From Micromonospora sp. NBC_00421 (GTDB lineage Bacteria > Actinomycetota > Actinomycetes > Mycobacteriales > Micromonosporaceae): 64,000 bases of DNA. The notes under the pieces are model-generated. The model saw only the letters and a list, made by a program, of their open reading frames with translations. It was not told the origin of the DNA and searched no databases. This document shows, piece by piece, positions 44,828-53,066 of this stretch. The stretch lies in the NCBI RefSeq assembly GCF_036017915.1, contig NZ_CP107929.1:1798001-1862000 (forward strand), in the 5' to 3' direction. Both the position numbers and the translations under genes were made by a program. The first letter of the stretch is position 1. Each line of letters starts with the position of its first letter.

Positions 44828-46495
44828 ATGCTGACTCGCCGCAGGGTACTCGGGATGGGATTCGCCGGCGCCGCCGTGGTGGGCGTGCCGCTGGTGGCGG
44901 CCCCGTTGATCTCCCGGGCACGGGCCTCGGGTGGCCTACCGTTGAACGTGGTGAACAGCACAGGCCGCTTCGCCAACTCGGCGATCCGGATGTACGTCGT
45001 CGGCACCGACCCGGAGACCGGCGCGATGGGCTACGTCCGGGAGAGCGGACGCTTCACCCCGGCGGACCCGGCGCACAACGGCCCGGACGGCGTTGCCGAC
45101 ATCGGCATCCCGCTGGCCGGCTCCGGGGTGACCCGGTTCGTGCTGCCGATGATGTCGGGCCGGATCTACTTCGCCATCGACGGCCGGCTGAGGTTCACCG
45201 TCGTCACCGACGGCAACGGGCGGCCGGCGTTGCAGTACCCGGTCGGCTGGGTGGCCGACGACCCGAGCTTCGGGGTGCTGCACGACTGTTGCGAGTTCAC
45301 CTACAACGCGACAGGGATGTTCTGCAACACCACCACCGTGGACATGTTCAGCATTCCGCTGTCGATCCGGCTGCTCGGCGACGTGGAGCAGGCCACCGGC
45401 AAACTGGTCGACGGCGGTCGGGATGCGATCTTCGCCGAGCTGGCCCGCCAGCCCGGGTTCGAACGGCTTGTGGTCGGCGGCGGGTTGCGCGTCATCGCGC
45501 CCGGCAAGGGCATCGAGACGGGTCGTTTCGACCCGGCGTACTACGACGGCTACATCGCCGAGACGTGGGACCGGTACAGCCGCACCGACCTGCGCGTCCA
45601 CGGCCCGACGGGCACCTTCCGCGGCCGGGTGGTCGACGGGCGGTTCACCTTCGACGGCGGGGTACGGGCCTTCGACCGGCCCTCGACGCTGAACGTGTTC
45701 CACTGTGACGGGGCGCTCGCCGCGCCGAACGACGGGCGCTCCGGGCCGGTGGCTGCGGTCCTCGGCGCCGGGTTCAACAGGTCGGTGCTCGACCAGCCGG
45801 ACCAGCCGACCACCAACCGGGACGCCTACTACCAGCATCCGGTGACCAACCACTACTCCCGGGTGCTGCACCGGCACAGCGCCGACGGCCGGGCCTACGG
45901 CTTCCCCTTCGACGACGTCGCCGACGACGCGTCGTACATCCAGGACACCGCGCCGCGGGAGATGACGATCACCCTGACGCCCTTCGGTGCGGGCGCGGCC
46001 GAGGCTCCGCCGCCCCAGGCCGGTCCGCCGGTGGTCGAGGCCGGTCCGCCGGTGGTCGTCGCGCCGGCACCTGTCGTCACCACCGGGAACCGTGGGGTGG
46101 GGCAGGAGATCGCGGCGGCGGGCTTCGACAGGCAGCAGGGCGTCCGGACCGCACCGTCCAGCGAGGGCGGCGAGCACCTGGGGTTCCTCGCCCACGGCGA
46201 CTGGGCCGGGTACCGGGGGGTCGACTTCGGCCGTGAGCCGGCGACCCAGTTCCAGGTGCGGGTGGCCTCCGGCGCACCACAGGGCATCTCCGGCCTGATC
46301 GAGGTACGCCTCGACGCCCCCGGCCTGCCACCGGTGGGCACCATCGCGGTGGCCAGCACCGGCGGCTGGCAGAGCTGGGTCACCGTGCCGGGGAACCTCG
46401 CCCCGGTGACCGGGGTGCACGACGTCTACCTGACCTTCGCCAGTGGACAGCCCGAGGAGTTCGTCAACGTCCGCTGGCTGCGTTTCACCCGATGA
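44828..46495 (+). CDS. Secreted GH64 beta-1,3-glucanase with C-terminal CBM6, 555 aa
   Basis: A Tat-like start (LTRRRVLGMGFAGAAVVG) precedes a GH64 domain (about residues 37-400). The block CCEFTYN ... NTTTVDMFSIPL gives Glu156 and Asp172. Their spacing of 16 equals that of the known catalytic pair of laminaripentaose-producing beta-1,3-glucanase. A Pro/Ala linker leads to a CBM6 (about 420-555: GGEHLGFLAHGDWAGYRGVDF, split; ending FVNVRWLRFTR). It likely degrades fungal or plant beta-1,3-glucan. GGAG lies five bases before the ATG at 44828. It is monocistronic or followed by the sigma factor after 203 bases. Confidence 0.93.
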   Translation: MLTRRRVLGMGFAGAAVVGVPLVAAPLISRARASGGLPLNVVNSTGRFANSAIRMYVVGTDPETGAMGYVRESGRFTPADPAHNGPDGVADIGIPLAGSGVTRFVLPMMSGRIYFAIDGRLRFTVVTDGNGRPALQYPVGWVADDPSFGVLHDCCEFTYNATGMFCNTTTVDMFSIPLSIRLLGDVEQATGKLVDGGRDAIFAELARQPGFERLVVGGGLRVIAPGKGIETGRFDPAYYDGYIAETWDRYSRTDLRVHGPTGTFRGRVVDGRFTFDGGVRAFDRPSTLNVFHCDGALAAPNDGRSGPVAAVLGAGFNRSVLDQPDQPTTNRDAYYQHPVTNHYSRVLHRHSADGRAYGFPFDDVADDASYIQDTAPREMTITLTPFGAGAAEAPPPQAGPPVVEAGPPVVVAPAPVVTTGNRGVGQEIAAAGFDRQQGVRTAPSSEGGEHLGFLAHGDWAGYRGVDFGREPATQFQVRVASGAPQGISGLIEVRLDAPGLPPVGTIAVASTGGWQSWVTVPGNLAPVTGVHDVYLTFASGQPEEFVNVRWLRFTR

Positions 46496-46698
46496 GCCGG
46501 GCCACCCTCGTCGCCCCCGTCGACAGGTGGGTGGGGGCCCCGACCGCCACCGCCGTTCACCCCCGCCGTCGACCGGCCGGCCGACGGCCCGGGCGATCGT
46601 CCGATGAGCACGGTTATGCTCTCTTCCTAGGCGGGCTGGACGTCGAGACGACGGCGCGGCCGTACGGGTGCGACCCGTACGTCAGGGGGAGGCGTTCT

Positions 46699-47262
46699 GT
46701 GTCGGCGGTGCCCAACGAAGCGCCCGGGGTCACCGGCGACGCGGCGGTCGAGCGGGCCTCCCCCGAGGCCCTGATGCGCTGGATCCACGAGCAGTACCGG
46801 GGGCCGCTGCTGCGTTTCCTCACCCGGCTGGTCCTCGGCCGACAGGAGCTCGCCGAGGACCTGGTCCAGGAGACGTTCCTGCGTACCTGGCGGAACCTGG
46901 AGACGCTGGCGGAGGATCCGCGTCGGATCGCCCCGTGGCTCTACACGGTCGCCCGGCACGTGGCGATCGACGCGATGCGCGCCCGGCAGGCCCGCCCGCC
47001 CGAGGTGGCCATTCCCGACCTCAACCGGCTCGCCTCGGCCGACGACGAGATGGACCGGGTGGTCAGCACCCACACGGTCCGGCTGGCGCTGCAACAGATC
47101 AAGCCCGAGCACCGCGAGGTGCTCGTCGAGATGTACTACAAGGGCTCCTCGGTCGCCGAGGCCGCGCAGCGACTGGGAATTCCGGAGGGTACGGTAAAGT
47201 CGAGAACGTACTATGCGGTACGCGCGCTGCACGCAGCGATCGGCCCGACCGAGTCGCCCTGA
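46699..47262 (+). CDS. ECF sigma factor, SigK/SigL-like, 187 aa
   Basis: Region 2: WIHEQYRGPLLRFLTRLVLG, AEDLVQETFLRTWRNLE, then APWLYTVARHVAIDAMRAR. Region 4: IKPEHREVLVEMYYKGSSVAEAAQRL, split; core PEHREVLVEMYYKG and IPEGTVKSRTYYAVRAL. This is the pattern of ECF factors partnered with zinc-finger anti-sigma factors in actinomycetes. The GTG at 46699 follows GGGGGAGG at six bases. The longer frame upstream to 46492 has no ribosome site. The anti-sigma gene follows 100 bases downstream. Confidence 0.94.
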   Translation: MSAVPNEAPGVTGDAAVERASPEALMRWIHEQYRGPLLRFLTRLVLGRQELAEDLVQETFLRTWRNLETLAEDPRRIAPWLYTVARHVAIDAMRARQARPPEVAIPDLNRLASADDEMDRVVSTHTVRLALQQIKPEHREVLVEMYYKGSSVAEAAQRLGIPEGTVKSRTYYAVRALHAAIGPTESP

Positions 47263-47362
47263 TGACGCGACGTGGCGGTTTCCCGCTCGATCCCCCGTAC
47301 GGCTGCCGTCCCGGGGGTCGTCACACCGGCTACGGTGTGTCCGGGTCGAGAAGGAGGGCGTG

Positions 47363-48262
47363 ATGCGCACCGGCGGCGAACATCCCACCGCTGAGCACGC
47401 CGCCCTGGCCCTCTACCTGCTCGGCGCGCTCGACGACACCGACCGGGTCGCCTTCGAGGCGCACCTGGCCGGGTGTGGGGAGTGCCTGTCCGCTGCGGGC
47501 GAGATGGGCAGCGTGACAAGTGCCCTCGGCGGGCTGGACGCCACCGACTGGGACGAGCTCGTCGCCCTGACGCCGGAGTTCGCTGTCCCCGTGGAGTTCA
47601 CCCCACCTGCGAGCCGCGCACCTGCCTCCACACCCGCCCCGCCTGCCGATCCCCCGCCGCCGACGACCTCCGACGCGCCGGCGACCCCGGCCGTGTCGGC
47701 GACCCCGGCTGCGTCGGCGACCCCGGCCGCGCCGACGACCCCGGCCGCCGACACCGGGCGGCCGACGGGGAGCCGTCCTGGCGGAAGTCGTCCCGGCGGA
47801 AGCCGACCGGGGAGAGCGTCCGGAGCCGGTGGCACCCGGCCCGGCGACCCGGCGCGGCGTCGCCGGATGATGCTCTGGGGCGGGGTGGCCGCCGCGCTGG
47901 TGGCCGTCGTCCTGGCCGGTGGGGTCGCGGCCGTCAACGGGTTCGGTGGCCGCAGCGGGGTGGTGCTCACCGCGACCGGGGAAGCGCCGGCCCAGGGGGT
48001 GAGCCTCTCCGTCGCGATCACCACCGACGAGGGACGCGGCTCCACCATCCGGATCACCGCGACCGGCCTGCGCCAGGGCCTGCGGTACCGGCTGTTCGCG
48101 GTGACCCGCGACGGCACCACCCACGTGGTACGGGACTGGACCGCCTCGACCGGGCCGCAGGAGGTGACCGGCGAGCTGTCGCTGCCGGTCGCCGACCTGG
48201 CCTTCGTCACGGTGGGGCTGGTGGACGGCACCGCGATCGTCACCGCGCCGATCTCCCGCTGA
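47363..48262 (+). CDS. Anti-sigma factor with zinc-finger and anti-sigma-K domain, 299 aa
   Basis: Zinc finger HAALALYLLGALDDTDRV then HLAGCGECLSA (His and CxxC) at residues 10-45. A Pro/Ala/Thr linker of about 90 residues follows, then a membrane helix (MMLWGGVAAALVAVVLAGGVAA) and an outer domain of about 110 residues typical of RskA-type proteins. AAGGAGGG lies just before the ATG at 47363. It should hold the adjacent sigma factor and release it on an outside signal. It ends at a hairpin shared with the convergent T4SS-side gene. Confidence 0.93.
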   Translation: MRTGGEHPTAEHAALALYLLGALDDTDRVAFEAHLAGCGECLSAAGEMGSVTSALGGLDATDWDELVALTPEFAVPVEFTPPASRAPASTPAPPADPPPPTTSDAPATPAVSATPAASATPAAPTTPAADTGRPTGSRPGGSRPGGSRPGRASGAGGTRPGDPARRRRMMLWGGVAAALVAVVLAGGVAAVNGFGGRSGVVLTATGEAPAQGVSLSVAITTDEGRGSTIRITATGLRQGLRYRLFAVTRDGTTHVVRDWTASTGPQEVTGELSLPVADLAFVTVGLVDGTAIVTAPISR

Positions 48263-48263
48263 G

Positions 48264-48303
48264 CCGCCCGGACCCGACCTGTCAGGTTTCCGGGCCCGGG
48301 CGG
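48264..48303. terminator. Bidirectional hairpin terminator
   Basis: Stem CCGCCCGGACCCG with CGGGCCCGGGCGG (12 of 13 pair, one G-U) around a 14-base loop, between convergent genes. Confidence 0.65.
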
Positions 48304-48312
48304 TCTCCGTCG

Positions 48313-48729
48313 TCAGTACGGGTCGGTGTGCGGGACCTCCTTGGCCCGGTGTGCTCCCGCCTTGCACCCGGCGAACGGCCCGGCCGGGTTGCGCAGGCTG
48401 TTCAGCACCGGTTCCAGGTAGTCGCGGTGCCAGTTCGCCGGGCCGCACAGCCCGGCGTCCGGCCCGGTGAGCTCCTGCCAGGCCAGCCACAGGCCGTGCA
48501 ACTGCGCCACCGCCTCGGGGTGCTGCCACCACCGCCCACACCAGGGCGCGGTGGAGGAGGCCTCCCGGGCGTAGACCGGTACGAGCAGCAGCCGGACCCA
48601 GTCACTGAGCAGCTCCAGTTCCTCGGTGTACTCGTCGTCGCGCAGGTAGAGGATGAACGGCGAGGTCGGCGGCTTGTCGACCGGTGGCCCGTCGTCGGCG
48701 GGGCGTTGCTCCTGCGGCGTCACCGTCAT
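48313..48729 (-). CDS. DUF4913 protein, 138 aa
   Basis: Diagnostic stretch: WCGRWWQHPEAVAQLHGLW, AWQELTGPDAGLCGPANWHR and YLEPVLNSLRNPAGPFAGC, typical of DUF4913. These small proteins are repeatedly found next to actinobacterial conjugation and integrative-element genes, but their role is unknown. The start is ATG at 48729. It lies 55 bases downstream of the SLT-like gene on the same strand, so the two form a small unit facing away from the T4SS operon. Confidence 0.88.
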   Translation of the reverse strand: MTVTPQEQRPADDGPPVDKPPTSPFILYLRDDEYTEELELLSDWVRLLLVPVYAREASSTAPWCGRWWQHPEAVAQLHGLWLAWQELTGPDAGLCGPANWHRDYLEPVLNSLRNPAGPFAGCKAGAHRAKEVPHTDPY

Positions 48730-48784
48730 GGAAACTCCTCATCGGTCTGCCGGCCGGATCCGGTCCGCCGGTCGGGTCGGGCTG

Positions 48785-49585
48785 TCAGTCGGTGGGCGTC
48801 GCGGAGGGCGTCGCGGTCGGCGGGAACGAGGGCGGTGGGCCGCCGAGCCCCTGGTACTTAGCGAACAGTGACCGCACCTGCGCCAGGTAGAGCTGCGCCG
48901 CGTTGCTCGAGGGGACGCCACCGGCCCGGCGTACCTCGTCGATGCCGACGGCGTACGCGGCGAGCGTCAGGTCGAGCACCTCGCCGATCGCCTGGCCGTC
49001 GTCGAGCAGGGCCTGGGCCTGTCCGGCCAGGGCACAGACGTGTTTGGCCTGCGCCGCGATCGAGTCCTCCTCGTCGGCCGCGTCGGTGTCACCGTCGTCG
49101 TCGCTGTCCTCGCCGTACTTCGTGAACACCTCGGGCGGTAGCTGGGAGATGCCCTTCTCCCCGTTCGCGCCCACCTTCGCCGGATCCCACCCGGAGGCCA
49201 CCTCGATCTGCGCGGCGATCACCACGGGCCCGATCTGGGTGCAGGTCTTCCCGGCGTCCTCGATGCTGTCGGCCAGGCCCTCGGGCACCTGGTCGGGGTC
49301 GAGGGTGCCCTTGCCGTCGCCCTGGGCGGCGGCGAGCGAGTCGTCGGCGGCGCTGACCGGGTCGGCCGAACCACCGCCGCCCCCGAAGAGCAGGATCAAC
49401 GCGACAAGCGGGGCCAGCAGCACGCCCAGCGCGCCGATCACGAAGACGGCGGCGGCGCCGACGACCCCGGCCACCGGCGTGGCCAGGCAGCTCAGCCCGG
49501 CCGCGACGGCCGCCCCGATCAGGGCCGCGCTGCTCCGGTTGGACCCTTGCGTCGGCTCCGCGCCGTCGTTGTCGGACGCTGCCAT
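48785..49585 (-). CDS. Membrane-anchored SLT-like (conjugation-type) protein with altered active site, 266 aa
   Basis: One long hydrophobic segment (about residues 22-68: LIGAAVAAGLSCLATPVAGV ... LVALILLFGGGG) may cross the membrane twice. The lysozyme-like domain is at about 110-250: TQIGPVVIAAQIEVASGWDP, split; then NGEKGISQLPPEVFTKYG, an acidic DSDDDGDTDAADEED loop and LTLAAYAVGIDEVRRAGG. The usual catalytic Glu before SGxxP is Ala130 here, with a Glu two residues earlier, so activity is uncertain. It probably opens or shapes the wall for the T4SS encoded divergently. Confidence 0.85.
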   Translation of the reverse strand: MAASDNDGAEPTQGSNRSSAALIGAAVAAGLSCLATPVAGVVGAAAVFVIGALGVLLAPLVALILLFGGGGGSADPVSAADDSLAAAQGDGKGTLDPDQVPEGLADSIEDAGKTCTQIGPVVIAAQIEVASGWDPAKVGANGEKGISQLPPEVFTKYGEDSDDDGDTDAADEEDSIAAQAKHVCALAGQAQALLDDGQAIGEVLDLTLAAYAVGIDEVRRAGGVPSSNAAQLYLAQVRSLFAKYQGLGGPPPSFPPTATPSATPTD

Positions 49586-49766
49586 CGTCGCCTCCCAGGC
49601 TGGTCGTCATCGCGGTGGAAAAAGTTCGTGCTCGGCGTGAACCGGGGGGCGGGAGCCCTCGTAGTGGCGTCCGTCGACCGCCCGGCCCGCCGTACTGACG
49701 GGGCCGGACCCGGGGTGGTTCAACCGGGAGCCGACGAATGGAGCGACATTTCCGAGGAGGTGGTGC

Positions 49767-50291
49767 ATGGGGCCCGCGACGATCGCCGACCCGGTAGCAC
49801 GCAGGCCACCGGGGCCGTCGTCCCCCCGGACCGGTCCCGGGGTGGGCACGCCGCCCCGCCGGTCGCTGTCCGAGACGGGCCTGGGCTGGATCGCGGCGCA
49901 CGGCGGTGCCGGTGCGACGACGCTCACCCGGCTCTTCGGCGGCACCGACCTGGGCTGTCGGTGGCCGGATGCGGCACGGGCGGAACCGGCCACGGTGATG
50001 CTTGTCGGCCGGACCGACGCCGAGGGGATGCGGGCGGTGTCCCGGGCCCTCAACGCCCTGCGGGAGGGGCGTCACCCGCCCGGGATGCGGCTGGTCGGGC
50101 TGGTGCTGCTGGCCGACGCCCCGGGCCGGTTGCCGCCGGCGCTGGCCCGCCGGATCCGGGTGCTGCGGTCGGTCGCGCCGGTGCACCGGGTGCCCTGGAT
50201 ACCGGCCTGGCGGCTGGGACAGCAGCCCGCGCGGCTGCCCAAGGCCCTGGAGCGGCTGCGGGCGGCGGCCGGGGACGGGAGGAAATCGTGA
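49767..50291 (+). CDS. Degenerate P-loop-like protein of T4SS operon (DUF6668-like), 174 aa
   Basis: A Pro/Arg-rich start is followed by IAAHGGAGATTLTRLFGG (about residues 42-59), which looks like the ParA/MinD deviant Walker A (KGGxGKT) with the lysines missing. MRLVGLVLLADAPGRLPPAL and VPWIPAWRLGQQPARLP follow. This pattern is seen in DUF6668-type proteins of actinobacterial conjugative elements (recalled, not searched). It is first in the T4SS operon, and its stop overlaps the next start (GTGA). Binding of nucleotide is doubtful. Confidence 0.75.
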   Translation: MGPATIADPVARRPPGPSSPRTGPGVGTPPRRSLSETGLGWIAAHGGAGATTLTRLFGGTDLGCRWPDAARAEPATVMLVGRTDAEGMRAVSRALNALREGRHPPGMRLVGLVLLADAPGRLPPALARRIRVLRSVAPVHRVPWIPAWRLGQQPARLPKALERLRAAAGDGRKS

Positions 50292-50617
50292 CCCGCGCGT
50301 CCGAGATCGTCGCCCACCTGCTGGCGCTCGGTCCGGGGGCGGGGCCCTCCCCGTTGCCGACCTTCAGACCACCACCGCCGTACAACCCGGCGGGCGGGGC
50401 GGCGGACGACCTGCTGAACCTGCTCGCCTGGGGGGTCAGTGCGGCCGGTGTCGCCGGGCTGCTCATTCTCGGCATCTCGATGGCCATCCAACTCAACCGG
50501 GGCGTGCCCGGGGAGATGAGCGACCACTTCCGTGGGGCGGTGTTCGTCGCGATGGGCTGTGTGCTCGGCGCGACCGCCGGACCACTCGTCATGTTCTTCG
50601 GTGACCTCGGACTCTGA
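50288..50617 (+). CDS. Small two-helix membrane protein, VirB2/TrbC-like candidate, 109 aa
   Basis: Two helices (LNLLAWGVSAAGVAGLLILG and FVAMGCVLGATAGPLVMFF) with a short basic loop between them, the shape of VirB2/TrbC pilins. The N-terminus is Pro-rich (PLPTFRPPPPYNP). GGGAGGAAATC precedes the GTG, which overlaps the previous stop. It is similar in layout to the next gene product, so there are two pilin-like paralogues. Assembly into a pilus is inference. Confidence 0.78.
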   Translation: MTRASEIVAHLLALGPGAGPSPLPTFRPPPPYNPAGGAADDLLNLLAWGVSAAGVAGLLILGISMAIQLNRGVPGEMSDHFRGAVFVAMGCVLGATAGPLVMFFGDLGL

Positions 50618-50733
50618 GCCGGATCGCCGCCGGCCGGACAGCGCACCCCGCACTGCCGGCCAGTTCCACCCCGTCACCGCCGGAGCGTCGCCGACGCCTC
50701 CGGTGATGTCCCCTGCCCGAAGGAGCTGTTCCG

Positions 50734-51096
50734 ATGTCGTTCACGAGCCTGTCCCAGTACGCCGGGGCCTACCTGGTCGCCCGCTTCCCGGTGGCCCTCG
50801 ACCCGACACCCGCCGGGGGTGGGGGGATCAACCCCACCCCCAACGCGCCGGGGCAGCTGAACACCCTGGTGAACAAGCTGCTGGGCCTGATCGCCTGGGC
50901 CGGCACCGCCGCCGGGGTGGCCGGGGTGCTGATCACCGGCACGATGATGGCGATCTCCGTGAAGCGCGGGGAGAGTTCCGAGCACATGTCCCGGCTCGGC
51001 CTGGTGCTCGGTGGTTGCATCCTGGTCGCCGTCGCGGGTCCGTTGGCGAACTTCTTCCTCGGCGGTGCCGGCACCACCGAGGGCCAGCCGCAGTGA
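50734..51096 (+). CDS. Second small two-helix membrane protein, VirB2/TrbC-like candidate, 120 aa
   Basis: As for its upstream paralogue: LLGLIAWAGTAAGVAGVLIT, then a charged loop KRGESSEHMSR, then LGLVLGGCILVAVAGPLANFF. The two share the order helix-loop-helix and motifs (G)VAGxL and AGPL(A/V). Its stop overlaps the next start (GTGA). AAGGAGCTG precedes the ATG at 50734. Confidence 0.8.
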   Translation: MSFTSLSQYAGAYLVARFPVALDPTPAGGGGINPTPNAPGQLNTLVNKLLGLIAWAGTAAGVAGVLITGTMMAISVKRGESSEHMSRLGLVLGGCILVAVAGPLANFFLGGAGTTEGQPQ

Positions 51097-51803
51097 TCGG
51101 CGGGCGACGCCGGTCCCCGTCGGACGCGCCGTTCTGGGCCGAGCGCGGTTGGATCCTCTCCGTCGCGTTCCTCGCCGGAATGACGCTGCTGGCGGCGGGC
51201 GCCTGGGCGTCCGGCGCGACCCGGGAGACGCCTGTCGACCCGGTGGCCCGCACCGCTGTCGCGCAGGTGGCGCAGTGCCCACCCCGGCCGGTGGTGGCGG
51301 CGGGGCCGGCCGTGCCGCCGGAGGACGTGACGTGGCGGACCCTCGACGGTGGGGACCGGGTGCCGGTCTCCGCCACGCAGGGCCCGTCGCGCACCGCCGA
51401 CGGGGTGCTGGGCTGCTTCGCGCACACCCCGATCGGTGCGGTGCTCGCGGCGCACGCAGTACCCACCCAGTTGGCCGGGTCGGCCTGGCGGGCGGTGGCA
51501 GAACGGCAGGTGTTGCCGGGGCCGGGCCGGGACGTGCTGGTGGCCCGACTGGAGGCCGCCGCCGGTGTGGTCACCAGTCGTGGCGGCGGCAGCTACGCCG
51601 GCTTCGCCCTCGTCCGGTACGCGGCCGACGCGGCCCAGGTGCAGTTGCTTGTCAAGACCGGTGCCGGCGGTTACGTGGCGACCCTGGTCGAGGTGCGCTG
51701 GGACGCCGGGGACTGGAAATTGGTGCCGTCCCGGGCCGGGGTGGTGCACGCCTCGATCGGCGCGGTCACCGGCAGCGCCGGCTACACCCTCTGGAGGAAG
51801 TAG
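51093..51803 (+). CDS. Single-helix membrane protein of T4SS operon, VirB8/TcpC-like candidate, 236 aa
   Basis: One N-terminal helix (WILSVAFLAGMTLLAAGAWA) is followed by an outer domain. Motifs include CFAHTPIGAVLAAHAVPTQL, SAWRAVAERQVLPGPGRDVL and GYAGFALVRY-like repeats (SYAGFALVRY). This is the arrangement of VirB8/TcpC-type core proteins, and PIGAV/AHA patterns recur in actinobacterial conjugation loci. No family assignment is certain. It ends directly before the VirB6-like gene. Confidence 0.8.
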   Translation: MIGGRRRSPSDAPFWAERGWILSVAFLAGMTLLAAGAWASGATRETPVDPVARTAVAQVAQCPPRPVVAAGPAVPPEDVTWRTLDGGDRVPVSATQGPSRTADGVLGCFAHTPIGAVLAAHAVPTQLAGSAWRAVAERQVLPGPGRDVLVARLEAAAGVVTSRGGGSYAGFALVRYAADAAQVQLLVKTGAGGYVATLVEVRWDAGDWKLVPSRAGVVHASIGAVTGSAGYTLWRK

Positions 51804-53000
51804 ATGGGCGGGTGTTCGCCTCCCAGTCCGCTCGACATCATCACCGGATTCTTCTCGTTCCTCGGTGACCCGATCGGCACCCTGGTCCGGATGATCGCCA
51901 ACCTGATGCTGGCCGCCGCGATCTCGATCTTCGCCGAGCTGAGTGCCTCGGTGCCGACGCTGGGCACCACGGCCGAGGGCGGCCCGGACGACGTGCCCAG
52001 CCTGATCAGCGACCAGATCGAGTGGGTCGTCACCTATCTCGCGATCGGGTCGGTGCTCTTCGCCGGGGCCCGGATGGCGATGGAACGCAAGGGCACGGCC
52101 GGCCGGACGGCGTTGCAGGGCTTCCTGCGGGTGATCCTGGTCGCCGGGGCCGGTTCGTGGGTGGTGGGCCGGGCGGCCAGCCTCTCCGACGGCTTCTCCG
52201 ACCATCTGCTCAAGTCCGCGGCGATGGAGGTGGTGATGGGGGTGCCGTGTGTGGACAACGGCTCCTCGATCGAGTCGTTCCTGCTGCTGGTGCTGGCCTT
52301 CCTGCTGCTGATCGCCGCCATCGTGCACGTGCTGATGCTCTATCTGCGGCTGGGCGTGATGACCATCATGCTCGGCACCCTGCCGCTGGCCGCCGCCGCG
52401 TCCATGACGAACTGGGGGGCCGGCTGGTGGCGCAAGCACATCGGCTGGACGGTGGCGTGGCTGCTCTACAAGCCCGCCGTCGGCCTGATCATGTTCTCCG
52501 GCGCGGAGATGCTCGCGGTCGGCAGCCGTACCCAGAACTCCTCGCACATCCGGATCGCCGGCATCGGCGTGCTGCTGTTGTCGGCGGTCGCTCTGCCGGC
52601 GCTGCTCAAGATCGTGGTGCCGGCCACGGCGGCGCTGGGCAACGGCGACCCGACCGGGACCGCCATCTCGGCTGCGGGCGGCATGGTCGCCTCCGGGGCG
52701 AAGCGGGTCGCCGGGTCCGCGCTGTCCCAGGGCGGCGGTGGTGGCGGCTCCCCGTCCGGAGCACGCGGAGCCCAGGGTCGCCGGGGCGACACCGGTGGGC
52801 AGGGCCCCGCGGGCAGCGAGGGGCGGACCGGCCGTACCGGTGGCACCGGTGGTGGCAGCGCGGCCGCCGCGAGTTCCGCGGCTCGACTCGCCGGCCCGGT
52901 CGGGGCGGCGATCGAGGGGGCGCAGCGGGCGGCCCGGACCGGCCGGAACATGGCGGCCGGCACGGTGTCGGGCGCGGACGGCGACGCCGGCCACAACTGA
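51804..53000 (+). CDS. VirB6/TrbL-like polytopic membrane protein with collagen-like tail, 398 aa
   Basis: Six or seven helices (for example LVRMIANLMLAAAISIFAEL, ESFLLLVLAFLLLIAAIVHV, HVLMLYLRLGVMTIMLGTLP) and a conserved-looking WGAGWWRKHIGWTVAWLLYK loop. A Gly/Ala tail follows, holding eleven consecutive Gly-X-Y triplets (GARGAQGRRGDTGGQGPAGS, continuing to GGTGGG, nt 52758-52856). The core fits VirB6/TrbL, the inner-membrane channel of T4SSs. Collagen-like tails are unusual there. The ATG directly follows the previous stop, with CTGGAGGAAG as ribosome site. Confidence 0.85.
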   Translation: MGGCSPPSPLDIITGFFSFLGDPIGTLVRMIANLMLAAAISIFAELSASVPTLGTTAEGGPDDVPSLISDQIEWVVTYLAIGSVLFAGARMAMERKGTAGRTALQGFLRVILVAGAGSWVVGRAASLSDGFSDHLLKSAAMEVVMGVPCVDNGSSIESFLLLVLAFLLLIAAIVHVLMLYLRLGVMTIMLGTLPLAAAASMTNWGAGWWRKHIGWTVAWLLYKPAVGLIMFSGAEMLAVGSRTQNSSHIRIAGIGVLLLSAVALPALLKIVVPATAALGNGDPTGTAISAAGGMVASGAKRVAGSALSQGGGGGGSPSGARGAQGRRGDTGGQGPAGSEGRTGRTGGTGGGSAAAASSAARLAGPVGAAIEGAQRAARTGRNMAAGTVSGADGDAGHN

Positions 53001-53066
53001 CAGCGCGGGCCGCCGGCCGGCCGGGAGAGACCCCGGCCGGCGGCCCGGTGAGACGAGGGAGAGGCA

